From contig VTFK01000367.1 of assembly GCA_009617715.1 (NCBI GenBank), forward strand, positions 1 to 64,000: a DNA stretch of 64,000 bases, in the 5' to 3' direction. Both the position numbers and the translations under genes were made by a program. The notes below the pieces were generated by a model. It was not told the DNA's origin, did not search any database, and saw only the letters and a program-made list of their open reading frames with translations. The first letter of the stretch is position 1. Each line of letters opens with the position of its first letter. Of the stretch, positions 39,001 through 54,000 are shown piece by piece. Origin of the DNA: Plectrocnemia conspersa. Lineage: Eukaryota > Arthropoda > Insecta > Trichoptera > Polycentropodidae.

Positions 39001-42000
39001 ACATCCAAAAAAAGATAATTAAGTATAAGTACGGCTAGGGGAATTATGTACGGAGGTTTTAATTTATATAATAGTCTTCCAAGAGAAATCCGAAACAGCA
39101 AAAATATAACGGGTTTTATAAATGGAATAAAAAAACACCTTCGTACATATAGAAATAAAATATTATAATATTAAGTCTTTATTATTGTATATTTTTTCTT
39201 TCTGTTATGTATTTTTTATATATTTTTATATATGTTTACTAAATTTGTTAGATGTAAAGATTAGCTATTAAGCTAAATAAATTAATAAAATAAATAAATA
39301 AATAAATAAATAAATAAATGTATATTTTTTTATAAATTCACTATTCTTTCGGTATTTGCTAACAGTAGTCATATCAATGATGCTATTCAATAACGGGATA
39401 TTTTCAACCCTAAATCAACAATGCTAGTGGAGATAAACTAATATCAGTTAAATTATATTATGCTTTATGTGTTCAACTCGGTCAGTTAAAAACATATGTA
39501 ATGCAGTGGGCAGGGATGCCATTAAATTTAGAAAATGTCAAATGTGGTTCTAAAAATTTCGTTCCAGAAATTTTGACAATAAATATCTACGTAAGGGGTT
39601 GTTAGTGAGGATATTAGGGCTGCCAACAAAGCAGGTTCGAGATTAACGATACAGAAACTAGCACAAAAGCTCAATGTGTCGCTTACATCAGTATACAAAC
39701 ATTTAAAACATCAGAAAAGATGTTTATTTGCAGAATATGGGCATCTCATAAATTGTCTGAGAAAAATCTCGCGCAGCGAATCTCAATATCTTAATAATTA
39801 ATGATTCTAGAACAGAAAAATTTATTTTTGAGTTGAATTGTTACTTTAACAGGCGACGTAATAGGCAGTGGTTGAAGGCAAATCAACTCACAATTCCAGC
39901 CCATAGAAAACTTCAATTGGTGGAATATGAAGGGTATAAAATAAAATAAAAGAAAATCTAGTCTCGGATCTACCACGAAAATATTTTTTAAAACATGTCA
40001 TTTCAGTAAAATCATATTGGAATACATTTTTACCAGTAAATATATGTTTTTACCAGTGAAAATATAAATTATCTTACTACATATAGAAAAGTTAAAATTA
40101 TATGATTTCAACTATTCTATATGTAGTAATATATTATATATATTTACATACTTAACATTATTTATTAACATCCGAAGTATGTGAATGTGTATTTTTTGGT
40201 AAAGTTATATTTTCACTAGTAAAATCCATATACATTTTCACCAGTAGATATATATTTCTACTAGCGAAAATATAATTTAACTGGCGCTAATATGCTGCTC
40301 TAAAATGTCTATGAAGCTCAATTTGATAGTTGCGAAACGTCCATTTGCTGTTCAAACCCAAATCTAACCTAATGAAAGTTCTAAAACCATAAAAATAAAA
40401 TAAGCGGAAGAATAAGTATTGACAGACATCGCATCTCACACATTACTCCATAGTTTATCTGCATTCCGATATTACACTATGTTTTAAAAATATGATAGCT
40501 ATCCTTACCGATATTACTATGGACTTGTAATATAAGATGGCTGATCAAAGAATATTTAAACCAAATTTTGGTCAATAGGAGAGCGCCAAAACAATTATCT
40601 CTTCTCAGAAGGCAAAAATTCACGTCAAAAGCAATAAAATCGTGTCGGCGCCGTCGTAACGAGCGCTCCCACTGCGACGGCGACGGCACGATTTTATTGC
40701 TTTTGACGTGGATTTTTGACTTCTGAGAAGGGATAATTGTTTTTTGCGCTCTCCTATTGGGCAAAATTCGGTTTAAATGTACTTTATTCGAATCTCACTC
40801 ATAATATTGTTATAAAGTGTATTAACACTTTATAACGATGGCACGATTTTATTGCTTTTGACCTGGACTGGAAATTCACTACATGGCAACACTGAGCAGC
40901 AAAAAAAAAACACGAATAATTATCAAATAAATATTATGAGTAGATATTTTTAATAATTTTGAATGCCTAATTTAAGTATTTCGTATAAAATATAACGCAA
41001 CGTAGGCTAATTTTTATATTTATTTGTAGCATAGAAATAGTTAGCTCGTACATATTATTATTTTTTACGATGTTAAAATGGATATCAAGTTGAGGCATGA
41101 GGGACTTCATTATACGCGGCTAGTAATACATTCTTAAAACAATCACATTTTTTAGATTAGAGTCATTTTATATAACATATTTAAATAAGATGCAAATTTT
41201 CTTCCATAACTTGACATGACATTTAAATGCTACACTACGCTTGTACATAGAAAGGCAGCAACAGGAAAACTTTCACAAAAAATTCATATACTATATACAG
41301 GTCTTCTAAGTAGATAGTTAATGGTCATCCATGTGTTTAGAAGTATTTAATATTCAGAGGAATAAAGACGTATATTGCTTACATAAAAGACAACACACTA
41401 TAAAAGAACAAGATGCGTTCAGAATATATAACAGCAAACTAAATATATTATTTGTGTTTATGAATATCATATAAACGCACACATAAATTAAGCCCTTATT
41501 TTTTTATGTTCTACTCTTTTTGGAATTAAAAGAATATGATTATACTCTTATCGAAATGATGTTATTACATCATTTCGATAAGAATCTATCCCGGTAGTAA
41601 TAGATTATCTTAATACAATTATATAAAAAAAAACAATGGTGACAATAAGATTTTATTTGTTGATTGTGCTATAATATAATTTATTAAAAGTTCGATTTTA
41701 AATATTAATATGTGTATATATTGCAAATCAAGGAGAACTCAAGAATCTTCCGACAACGCAATAATTTATTCGGAATTTTAACGACACTGTTTTATTAAAT
41801 TGGCTATACAAAAGTTAAGGAAGCAATGTAATAATTTATTCTAATTACTTTCCATAAAGCTTTTCCTGTTTAATTTAATTGACTATTTTTAACATACTTA
41901 TCGAATCACAAAAACCACTAGTCTAAACCACATAATCATTTAATATACCGCAAAAATCTAGAATAGGACAAGATGAACGTTAATATAAACAGTACTACTG

Positions 42001-45000
42001 CATTGTGTAAATATACCGGTTAATGAAGTCATAAATTTAGCTAACAGGTAATCCGTAACAGGCGGCGATAACCTAGTTATAACAGCTTCATTTTATAAGA
42101 ACAATAAACAGAGGGTTAAAAATAAAACACTATATAAATAATGTTTTCTTTTCCTTCTTTTAATTATAAAATCTTCTTCATAATCACACTTTTTCAAAGA
42201 GGAATAATGAGGAAAATGTTTTTTTAAAACAACATTGCTATTAATTTCGACGCGACAAACAATCATCATTATTCTAAATTTGGCGATGACCAATTGTACA
42301 ATATCAATTTTCAAGTTCGAATCCGGAATGGCAAAAAAATCATATAGACAAAGTACTACAGTCGAATATTTGTATAAGGCTTTGATTAACGAGATTATTT
42401 TTGAATTGCCAAGAACTATCCATTGACGATGTGTATACCTATAACGAATATACAGCTTTCTTGGGTAATTTTTTAACTATTATTTGTGAAAATACATTGC
42501 ATATCTACGTTACGTAATATGAATTATTTTTATAAATAGAATATAGAATTTAAGTATCTCTGACTGAAAGTTCGCCATTAATATTCTTAAGCATGTCATT
42601 GGCAGAATTATTTTTATATACATGTTCGTCTGTGGTATAATATCGTGTACTCTTTCAAATAAAAAATGTAAATTTATTTTACCTTGTATTTTTAAAATAA
42701 ACAGTCAATTATAGTCCATCCAAGATGTTAGCGCTCATCATCGTTGTGTTGGAAATAAGGGTGCGTGTAGAGTACGCTCGGGATAAGGATTCCGGTCTGT
42801 TATTGTGTGTGTGAACTGTGTGGCTCAAAACAATTTCGCTCAGAATATTTATTTTTTTTATTTTAAAAGAAAATGTATGTTTATTTAACATACATACATC
42901 TAAGCTAAGTTTGAAATTTCAACGGACAATTAAAAATATATTATATAATCGAAGAAAGCAGACATTGATGTCATTAATTAAATATTTGCAAAATTCAAAA
43001 TCTTTCACTAGTCAAAAAAATAATGAAGTCTTTAGCTATTCTTCAAAAGCAAAAAGATATAAAATGGGGATAGAAATTATTTGCAGATTGTTTAATGGCT
43101 CGACGACTCAATTAAATCATTAGAATCCATTGAATAAATTAAAAAAATATCATTGGCGCAACGATAAGAATAATAACTTTTTTAAGCCTTACAGAGAATA
43201 GTGTAAAAAAACCAACAACGTACGGATTAATGAAAAAATAATTAAAATATTTTAATCCACGGGTAAGAGAACGAATAACTTACAGTGTATATTTGAAGCC
43301 TTGCTAACAATTAACCCAGATATGCCCAAGAAATTTTGTTCTCTTAAAATTTAATTTATAAATAAAAAACAGTGGCACGAGATTAGTGACCTACCCATGG
43401 GACAGTGGGCATATCTGGGTTAAGCCAATATAATCACAAAATTACTTAAAATAAATCACTAGAGAAGATCGAACTTCTGTGCCACACTGCACTTTAATGA
43501 CGAATACCAGCGTTGACGAATCAGCGACTGTCCTTAAAAGAGAAAGCGAGACAACGAAGTACACGCTACATCGCTTCTCCTTCTCATATACATGTACACG
43601 CACACAATAACAAACCGGCATCCCGAGCGTACTCTACGCATGCATGCATACATACACAGTTTTCCGCGAATTTGTTTACACAAATAGGAGAACGTTACCA
43701 ATACTAAATCAGGGCCGTTTTAAGGGTAAGGTGACCATACGTTAGAAATTGAATTAAAAATTATAATGTGTTATATTTTTATTCTAAATTATTGTCATGT
43801 TGTGGTATTTTGTAATCAATAAAACAATTCCTGTAATATTCTATTGGTATTTTTTAAAATATTATATTGAACAGATATTCAACCTGGAGAGTGATACCAA
43901 AACTGCTCTCGTGTTTTTGAGTTAAATATGTATATAAATAAATTTTACACTTTCCTCAACAAATTAAATTAAAAAGTAAAAAATTAATTGCACTTGTAAT
44001 TTTACATTTTATATTTTCTCATCAATACTGTGACGATGAGCGTTCATATCTTGGACGGACTGTACATGTTCTTGCACTGATGTCTTTGTGTATCACTAAA
44101 TTTAATACGCTCTAACTGCGAAAATCGCAGTTAGAGCGTATTAAATTTGTATTCTCGTAACAAACGCGGAAAGGATACCTCAGCGTTAAGATTCAATGAC
44201 AACTCTGTTGTGATCGTGACAATCGAAATCGATCAGTACATTTGAAAAAATGAACACATTGAATATTTGAATCGCATTGCGGCGTCACGTTTTGTTACGT
44301 TATAACCAGATAATAACAAGGAAGCCACAGTCAGGCGCGCTAAAGGGTTAAAGTTTAGGATCGATGCAATCTTTACTTCTATCGCATTAGTTTCGATCGC
44401 AGTTACGCGTAAAACAGCCTTGGCATTAGCTAAATCATTCGCGTGTCAAAAGACGAAGAACTTCCGACTTCGCTGGCATGCAACGTATGTCGTAATTTAG
44501 AAAAAGATTATTGTAATAATATTATACATATACACGCGTGTATGCAAAGACGATGTCGCCATTTGACCTTACGATATGTGTACCTATTAATAAAAAATAG
44601 TATAATCGGCGGTACGACCTTATCAAGGCCATTGCCACGTGGAAAAGCCATTATGTATGACAAAGGTAATCGATTTTGAATACTGTGTTTTATTACGGGC
44701 ATAGCGAGATTTATACATATCAACAAATGGTTGCAATTAAACTTTCGTCCTTGCATTTCAGGAAAATCGATAAATTTAATAATACAACATGACCTCAAAG
44801 ATAGAGGATTGATAAAACTTAATACAAAATCCGTTGATTCGATATAATGAACTAATTATTCATTTATATGATTTAACATTACATTCGAAATTAAGTCGAG
44901 CTATTGGAATCGTCCATTTTCATTGAAAGCAAACTTCAATGCCAACATTATAAGCCTTACATTATATAGTATAATATATTACATGGTATCATATGATTCA

Positions 45001-48000
45001 TATGCCCAGCTATTTTTTTTATAATACGATTGTCGCTAATATGATTATCAAGCAAATGCTGAATTTCAGAATTATAATGGTCTTATTCTTGCGCATGCGT
45101 ATTCACATATGTATATAAAAAAAATAAGAGACGTCAATAATAATATAATTGACAGAAATTATATATTTTTTATAATACTTGTTTTTATAAATTTTAGTGT
45201 TAATAAAACAAGTTTAATTATTGAATGATTTAGTTGTTTAATATCAATGATAATACACGAACATGAGCTTTATAGTAAGCCTTCAGCTTCAATTTTGAAT
45301 TGTTATATTATATATGTCATAAGCAGCTGTTTAGGTACCGACTGAAAAATTTCCAAGTATTTTGGAAGGTTTGGAACTAAGGCATCCAAGTACCCGGCCA
45401 AATTAATGACCCAGTTCTTTGATATTTTTCCATTACTTAACTGGGTACTAGGTTCGGTTTCGGGTAATTTTTGTCCACTATTATATACTGACACAGCGTT
45501 ATAATTTATATTATATACGTAAATTATAAATTAAAATATTTTATTTTCATATTTTGCTTAAACAGTATTTGATTAAAAAAAATGTTGGTATAGTAAATTA
45601 AAACCGATGTATAATTGTTAAATTAATTATCTAATCAAATACCTATTTATGTGTAATTTTTATCAACAACATATGTATGTATATGTCGTATATACACATA
45701 TGATTTAATCATTAAATCAATAATTATATATAGTTTAAGAAATTTAATAATGGCTGTAGACAATGATTTTATTAAAGATGAACTATGTATGGGTGTATAC
45801 ATAATTATTTAAACAAAACTCTGAAATTGACTGTAATAGAAATCAGAATTACAATAATTTTATTTAAATGTTAAGAGCAAAAATAAATAAACTAATTATA
45901 TCATATTATTTATTGATTATTGATTTAAATAAATTTATTTACATAATACAGATCAATTTTAAATTGTATCCGGGGAACAAAAAGCGGAGGTTCAATAAAA
46001 TATATAAGTAAGAAGAGGGGGGGGAGGGTTTCTAAACTTCAACCGTCAAATTAAAATTATAAATATAAATAATTTTATAACTTTTATTACATCGCGTAGT
46101 AAACAAATGTAATTTTTATAAAGTTTTATCTAAGAAAGATTTAATCTTAGTCATAATATATCAATTTTAAAGTCCACTGAAAAGATTTAATTTTGTAATG
46201 AAACCAAAGTAAGAGGAAAATAAAATGGTCAAAGAAATTCAAAGCCCCTCTTGTTTTGCTTGTTTGTCTGTGAGCGTGGGAAAATTTTAATATATGAATT
46301 TACTTATCGTAAAAACACGTAAAAGGGCTCACCCGTCCCAATATATTGTTGACAGCAAAAAATTCTACTATGAGTCAAAGAATTAACAGAAACTTTATGA
46401 AGTGCCGATCATGAATGAAAATTTTATAAGAATAATATTTTTGTTACTTCTAAATCGATAATAAAGATTAATTACCTACTCAAATATTTTATTTTGTAAT
46501 TGGTATCAAAATTTCATTGAAATAGTTTTTAAAAATCTGCTCAAATTTCGTACTAGCGGTGCTACCCATCAGGCGATGGATAACAGGCGATCGTAAATCA
46601 CTGACGGTAAATAATAACAATAGACTTAAGTTTTTTGTGTACAACCGTCCCCCGATTATTCCGTGTGTATTTTTTGCAAATACTTATATTTTAATTTTTT
46701 TGTTAAATGGCAAATGTTTGAGGATGCCGAAACGATATGATTCATAAAACTTACATTGTGAAACAATACTATCGGATTGTTAAATAGGTATTTCCTGTCC
46801 CTTTTCGATACACCGCTCTCACTAGCCACTAAATCTCTGAATGGGTTTTGCAAAAGAGAAGAATAGCAGGAGAATTTTGCATATTGAAAATTGTGCGAGA
46901 TATTTCATATGGAGAAATCAAGTAGTATATTAAAATTATAATAACCGGATACCAGATAAAATTATATGATATCAACTTTTCCATATACAGTAATAAATAC
47001 ATTTACATACATGTCATTATTTATTTACATATGATGTATAAATGTTACAGTGAATGTAAAGTAATATATTTCACTAGTGAAGTGCAACTCCATTTTAACC
47101 AGTAGCTATATATTTATATTAGCGAAAATATAATTCAACTGATAGGTGCTAGTGAAATTATATGGTAATCTAAAATGTCCATGAAATTTTACAAAAACAT
47201 CCATGTGCTGTACAACCCTAAAACCCAACCTAATGAAAGTGCTAAAATTAAATAGTTTTATAACTTTCATTAAGGCAAGTCCAAAATACAAACTAAGGTA
47301 ACTCATCTCTCAGGGGAAAATAAGAAGAAGAATATGTAGACAGAAGTCGCATCTCACACATATCCCTAGTTTGTCTGCATTTCGATATTACACTATGTTT
47401 TAAAAATATATATGATCCTTACCGATATTACTATGGACTTCTAATGTATATTCAAACCGAATTTTGGTCAATAAGAGAGTGCAAAAACAATTATCACTTC
47501 TCAGAAGGCAAAAATTCACGTCAAAAGCAATAAAATCGTGTCGGCGCCGTCACGATTTTATTGCTTTTGCCGTGAATTTTTGCCTTCTGAGAAGGGATAA
47601 TTGTTTTTTGCGCTCTCCTATTGGTCAAAATTTGGTTTAGATGTGTTGTTGTAGTCGTAATATTGTTATAAAAAATCTTTTAAATGAACGGTAAATACTG
47701 AGCGTTTTCACCGCGACGGCGACAGCATGATTTTATTGCTTTTGGCATGGACCGCCTTGAATGTAGCCAGAATAATGCACGTCATGTAATACTATGAATC
47801 TTAATGAAATGAAAATATTAAAAAAAATACTTTCAGAAAAATCTGAAATGACCGTTAAGGCCAAGAAACTACAAACAAGCGCGCGGTCGGAATCGGCATT
47901 AACCTTTTCCAACCGCATTACAAATTGATTTTGCAGCTCTCCAAAGCCAACATTTTAAATATATTAATACAAACATAATATTTACATATAAAAGCAATTC

Positions 48001-51000
48001 ATTAAAATACGAAAGGACGAGACACTTCATTAAAACTTTTTTTCTGGTTTCTGGTCTAAATAAATTTCAATGCGATTACGAAAAAATAAATTCTGAAACG
48101 ATTAAGGTGCGAAATATATGATGTTTTTTTTAAATATTATTAATCTGTGTTTGAGTCGTGGATTAAAAAAGAAACACTGACAAAGACACGCAATTATGAA
48201 AGCGATTTTTTTTATTTACGTTTTTCTCATTTACATATTAAATACGTTTCGCCTTCATCGTAAAATGCGAAATTTCTGTATCCCTAGGTATCGATCAATC
48301 GCGTTCATGCTCCTACTTTGTGTTATACTTCTATGGTTACAAACATAAAAAAGCCATAAGAACGCTATATGCATACATAGTGTCGAATCAATGATATTTG
48401 CATTTTTATTTGATACGAATTTTAGTGTGTAAATATCAAGAAGTAGATTTTTTTCCATTAATTTTGTGAAAAAAGGTTTCAAAATATCAGATTCGAGCCA
48501 AATGATGATTACCACCCGTAGTCGTTGCGGCAATAACAGTCGCGAAAGACTTGCTAAAAGGGATCTAATAAAACTAATTGATTTATTTGTGTCCCTTGGA
48601 TTTTTCTTGTTGGCGTAAACAAAGCAGTATTATATATAAATGAAAACATCATGAAGCATTTGCATAAAACGAAGAAATACGATGCGTATCTCCGCCAAAC
48701 AGGTTCCAAGCATTCACTGATTCATATTTCAGAGAATGACATTACTAATTTTTAACAATTTCAGATCTACCGTTAATGCGAAAAATATGTTTGGATATTA
48801 AACTTCAATTTTCTTTAATACATAATATTAAATGTACATATATTTGTAATACATATATTTATATGTGTATGAATGTATGATTTAAACACAAAGCTTCAAC
48901 TTAGTTTTAAATTTCTAATATAACTACAACAAATATTAATATAATATTTTTAAAGAAACTTTCGCCACATAGAAATTATACATAATGTGTCTGAATACAC
49001 AGAAATTATACGTAAACTGACTGGTGGGATTCCATAGAAATTTCGAACATAAGTTATATAATAAGTTGTAAGATTCAACCATTTTTATTGTACAGGGAAA
49101 TTATTATTATAATTAATTTATTAAACCTTCAGCTTAATAAACGTCGAGTGACTAGTAACCCACTTTTTCTAGGACGCTCAAACACGCCTTAATTTTTGAA
49201 CAAATAAAAAATACACTCACTGTTAGCTTTAGCCGAGAGTTTCATCTTATCTAAATTATTTGACTCCCTGTCGTTGTATATCAAAACGCCAACAGCTTTG
49301 CTTTCAAAGGCGTTCTGCACCTGAAATTTGAGAACATTTTAGAGTTGCTGATGATTTTAATCGAATTTTAATTTGAAACAGCGACACCACACCTTATCGT
49401 CAAAATTACATTTTCCGCGTTTTATGAGGGCGATCCAGGGGCCATTGGGAAGCGGCTGGGTGCCACTCAAAGGCTTTTCACAACCAGAATGATCGTCGTT
49501 CAGGCCTCTATCAGCTATGTGAATTACCTGTCCAAAAGCTGATCCTACGTGGGCTTCTCCGAATTTGCCTTCCTGATAAAAAAAATGTTAATCAATAAAT
49601 TATGGTGTTTTTTATAATAACAATATCACACTAAACAACTGTTGATTCCGATAATTGAAAAATTGCTCTAAAGGTAGTTGAAAATGCAAAATTAACTTCG
49701 ATATCAGAACCTTTAGGTAGTTGCATATGTGAGGTGTTACATTCTTTCACCCCTTACGTTCAATTTATAATTTATAAGCTGTGTATAATATATTTCGCGT
49801 CTAAATTTTAATTTAACCTGAGCTGGCGTATTGAGGTTAAATTTAACGTACCGTTTTGCGTTAACTGTTATGCCAGTAAATGCTCATATATATATTTTCT
49901 ATTAGTCACGCTGAGAAAATCCAATTATATATTACATCTTATTAAATCTAAAATTTATTTAATCAAAAGAAACTCACCATAGGCCTATTGCTACAGTCTA
50001 CCATTGGACTTGGAGAAAATAAATCTTTGTCATCCTTTTCGTCCTGAAAGATAAAATAAAATTACAGTTAAAAGGTTCGCATGAAATCAATATACACGTA
50101 TGATAAGATAGGTGTGCCGTAGGTTGAAAAAAAATCGTAATCAGTTACAATAAATGTTTTGTCATCAACATCAAAACGTTCATAAGTTTCCCTTTCATTT
50201 CTGATAGCATAAATTAAACTAACGATTCAATAATTACATATCACAGCACATTCAGTTTAGCTTAAATATACATTATAAATATGATATCCGCTTGTATTTT
50301 TGTTATGATAAGATTTAACATTGTCTATAAATTACTATATGAATCATCAACACTATCGTTACCGAAAATAAATTCCATTTATTCATGTACATAAACATAA
50401 AACATAAATTGATTAAATACAAATTTGTAAGTTTTAATTTATTTTTTATTAATTTTAGATAAAGAATTTTAAGAACCATTTTTATTATGAAAATATCTTT
50501 CGAATCACTAAAGTTCAAAGAAGTTTAACTAACGGTCACAAAAAGGTGTTAGAGTCAGTGCTTCAATATTTAATCTAATCTAATCTAAGTGTAATTCAGC
50601 TATGCATATTTGAATACAAGATATAGTGTAAATGTTATATTTTGGATACCGTCTCTATGTTAATAAATACATAATATTCTGTTAACGTCTGTCCCTCCAT
50701 CAATTAAAAATATATAATATTTATATAAAATATGTACATATGTAATTAAACCAAAACTGATTTTTCATATTCAATTTGTCAAAAATATTTAATTAAAAAA
50801 AAAAACGAGACCAAAATAATGATATTGATAAACAGAGGTATTTTTAACATATTATTAGTTATTCGAGATCGAAAAACTAACAAGGTTGACTTCTAAATTA
50901 AAAACAACAGTTCATGGGTTAGTTATTATGGCATCGTGACATCGCTTGATATGGTATTATGACATTGATTAAACGAGGGTCAAAAGTTACAGACTACTGG

Positions 51001-54000
51001 CCTACTGAATTTTCTCAAAAATAATAAGACATAAGAAAATATCCATAGATATATAAATTTCAACTTCATATAACAGATGTATTTTTTATTGATGTAAACT
51101 TTTTATGGTTATTATTGATCCTAAATATCCTGTCAATACATGGACTTTAATCTATCAAATTAAATAGATGATTTTTGTTAGGTTTATTAGTTTTAATCTG
51201 TAAAATAAAGACAAACAAGCAACGAAAATACTAACTACTGATAATTCTAGAATAATAAATATTATAAGAAAAACAATCGATTAAGCTTAATGATCTTAGA
51301 CGAATTGTATATACATACACTTCAATTAAGTTGGCTATTATTCGTACCTACATGTAATGTATTTCTTAGTAAGCTTACCATTAAACAATTACGTAAGAAG
51401 AATGCATTAAAGGAAAAATTAGCAAAAATTGTATTCATCGCTACATTAAACTTTTTTAATTGTATAGTCTAGTATAATTAAAAGTGATTTTATACATATA
51501 AATTTTATAGAACTATTTCAAAAATAGCATAATAGATAAAATAAAATAAAAAAACATAAAAAGAACGTGCATGTTTTAATTTATAAACCATTCAACTTCT
51601 GAACCATGTTTTCGGCGATTGTTACGAGGAGCTAGTACAATTAATATATGAGATGATAAACATTACAAATATTTTTCTTATTTAATTTATACAGTTGATT
51701 CGTTGAGTATGCTATTTTAAGATTGTGAATTATTTCGATAGTTTTTTTAAAGCCATTCGTCTGTATACCTTTTTGGTTATCTTTTAAGTTCTAATTTCTG
51801 ATTCTGATTCTGATCAAATTACCTGTTCTATCAGCAGATAAATATAACTTGAACTAAAAAAGAACCCCACCTACGCTGAGTAGTGCATTTACAAAAATAA
51901 ACTTCTAACAAATACGCTTTCTTTTCTTACTTACGAATTGTAGTTTTACGTCCAGCTTTTAGATCTTTAGCTAATATTCTTTAGATACTTTAGATCTTAG
52001 TATACAACCTTTGAGGTTTTTCTGATTATACATAATAAACAGTTTTCTCACAAATATTAATCGTGTTCCTAATCAACTTCCAAACGATTAAGTCTATGTT
52101 GTTCAAAACTTTATAGAGCTCAAGGCGGAATGAATCATATGGTAAATTTATGTCCTTCAAATTCAAATACATTTTTTCACCTAATAATTAACTTTAATTA
52201 TCAAAATAATATTTGTTCCGGTGGTGTATCTGGAGTTGATATAATCTATAAATGCACTTTCGGCAGCAGTTTGGTTGTTGAAGACCTTATCCAGTAAGAA
52301 GTTGTCCAAATGTTGAAATAAGCCAGATGTCTGGTCAGTATAATGGACGAGGTTATGTTTTATAGAGCAACTCGTTTAATTTTTGAAGGGTCAATCGTTC
52401 CATGTATGGTCGCGCATTATCGTGCAAAAGAATTGGACCTTTTTGATTAATCAATGTGGGAACACCATACGCCACAGATCTTTATTTAAATCACTAATTT
52501 ATTTTTATATATATATAATTAAATTCTGGTAAAATACTATTATCTACCTTAAATATAAATACTAAAACATGCATCTTCAATATTTATTGAATATCCAACC
52601 ATTCTCTTTGAATCATACTTTTATAAATAGTAAATCTATTTTTATTTAAAACTACTCTCATATCCATATTTTGTATCTTTTGCGACATCGTTTTATCTAA
52701 TTTATTAAGCATATATAATATTGTTGCACAATAATTGAAGTGGGGCAATATAATACTATTGTAGATTACTTTTTATGTATTTATACTCAACATATTTCTT
52801 ATCCCAGATAACCTATTTTTCTACTAATTTCTAATTAGGTAATTACAATGTTCTTTTTTCAAATTTCATTTTTATCTACAGTTACTCACAAATATTTTGT
52901 ATTATTTGTGCATCCAAAGCTTTGTATCAGCGATTTTTCTAGTTTTTGTTTAGTTCGGGTAGCACCCAATTGTAAAGCATGTTTGATTTTCTCTGATCTG
53001 TTTTGAGTGGTCCAGAACTATTAACGCCTTCAGTTATTCGTTATTAACTAAAGAAAGACGTCCACGATCTTCTTTATTTTGGAACCATAATTGTACGGTA
53101 CGTTCTTTACTGTACCTATACCAAAACCATCGTTTAGTTAATAAGCAGCTTCTATTGCTATACCATCTGTTTTGAACTCATAAAAAAATCCTCCTCTTTG
53201 CCATTTTTCATCTTAAATTGAATAGTCCATTTAAAGCAGATCTAATAATAAAACCAAATAAATGAATAAAAATAGTTAAAAATTGTGTCGAGCGTCTATT
53301 ACCCTCTACCATCTAAAGGTTACAGCGATGTTTTCCCGAACAACTTAAAAATATATCTTCACGTTGTCCCATCGCACGCTTTTAAGTGCTTCCGAGTAAC
53401 CCCAGAATGTAAGTCATCCGAAGCAGAGGACAGCGCACTCCCATTTTTCTTAGCCTGATGCTGGATCTCTTTAAATCCTTAGATAGTGCAGCACACTGTA
53501 GAGCAAACCTCATAAAAGTCCAGCACTAGAGCGGCCCGTGGAAAAAATCTGAGATTTGCTTCATTTAAGACATTCTCCGGATAAGGCAGCTTTTCGAATT
53601 ACTTCCACGGAACGAGTTACTTCTTAGATGGCCAATGTCTGTTTTACCTTGTCTTCACAAGGACGACGATAACAAAATGCACTCCGCCAACAGCCTCTAG
53701 ATGGCGCGTCGCCGAGGGTCTGCGCCCCCGGATAATGTTCTCAATGGCGTGTTTTATTAGTGTTATTTTTTGTTCTATATATATTTATACATATGTATAA
53801 TGTACATAAAATGTTATGTTACTATTTAAAATAGCTTGAACTGCGTTTGCTTCGGAGAACCTAAGCTTCTCCTCTCAATCCAATATATTTTTTTTTTCTG
53901 CTAGTTGGATTGATGACGCATCAAAAAATAACCGCATCAAACATCTACTTATCGTTTTAACTCAGACGTTAAAGGACTATACATAAGGAAAATAATCAGT

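Larger units (their letters stand above)
33565..49220 (-). other. 15.7-kb gol intron filled with mobile elements
   Basis: No gol exon was found in it. Listed separately are a hAT MITE, a trimmed Tigger element, a non-LTR 3' end, a mariner remnant, two palindromic repeat copies, an inverted-repeat element with a piggyBac-like MITE, and short hairpins. The stretches 33600-35000, 37700-39000, 40900-42700, 44200-46900 and 47800-49200 show nothing I can name; short ORFs there (for example 33730-33963) match no family I know. Confidence 0.6.
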
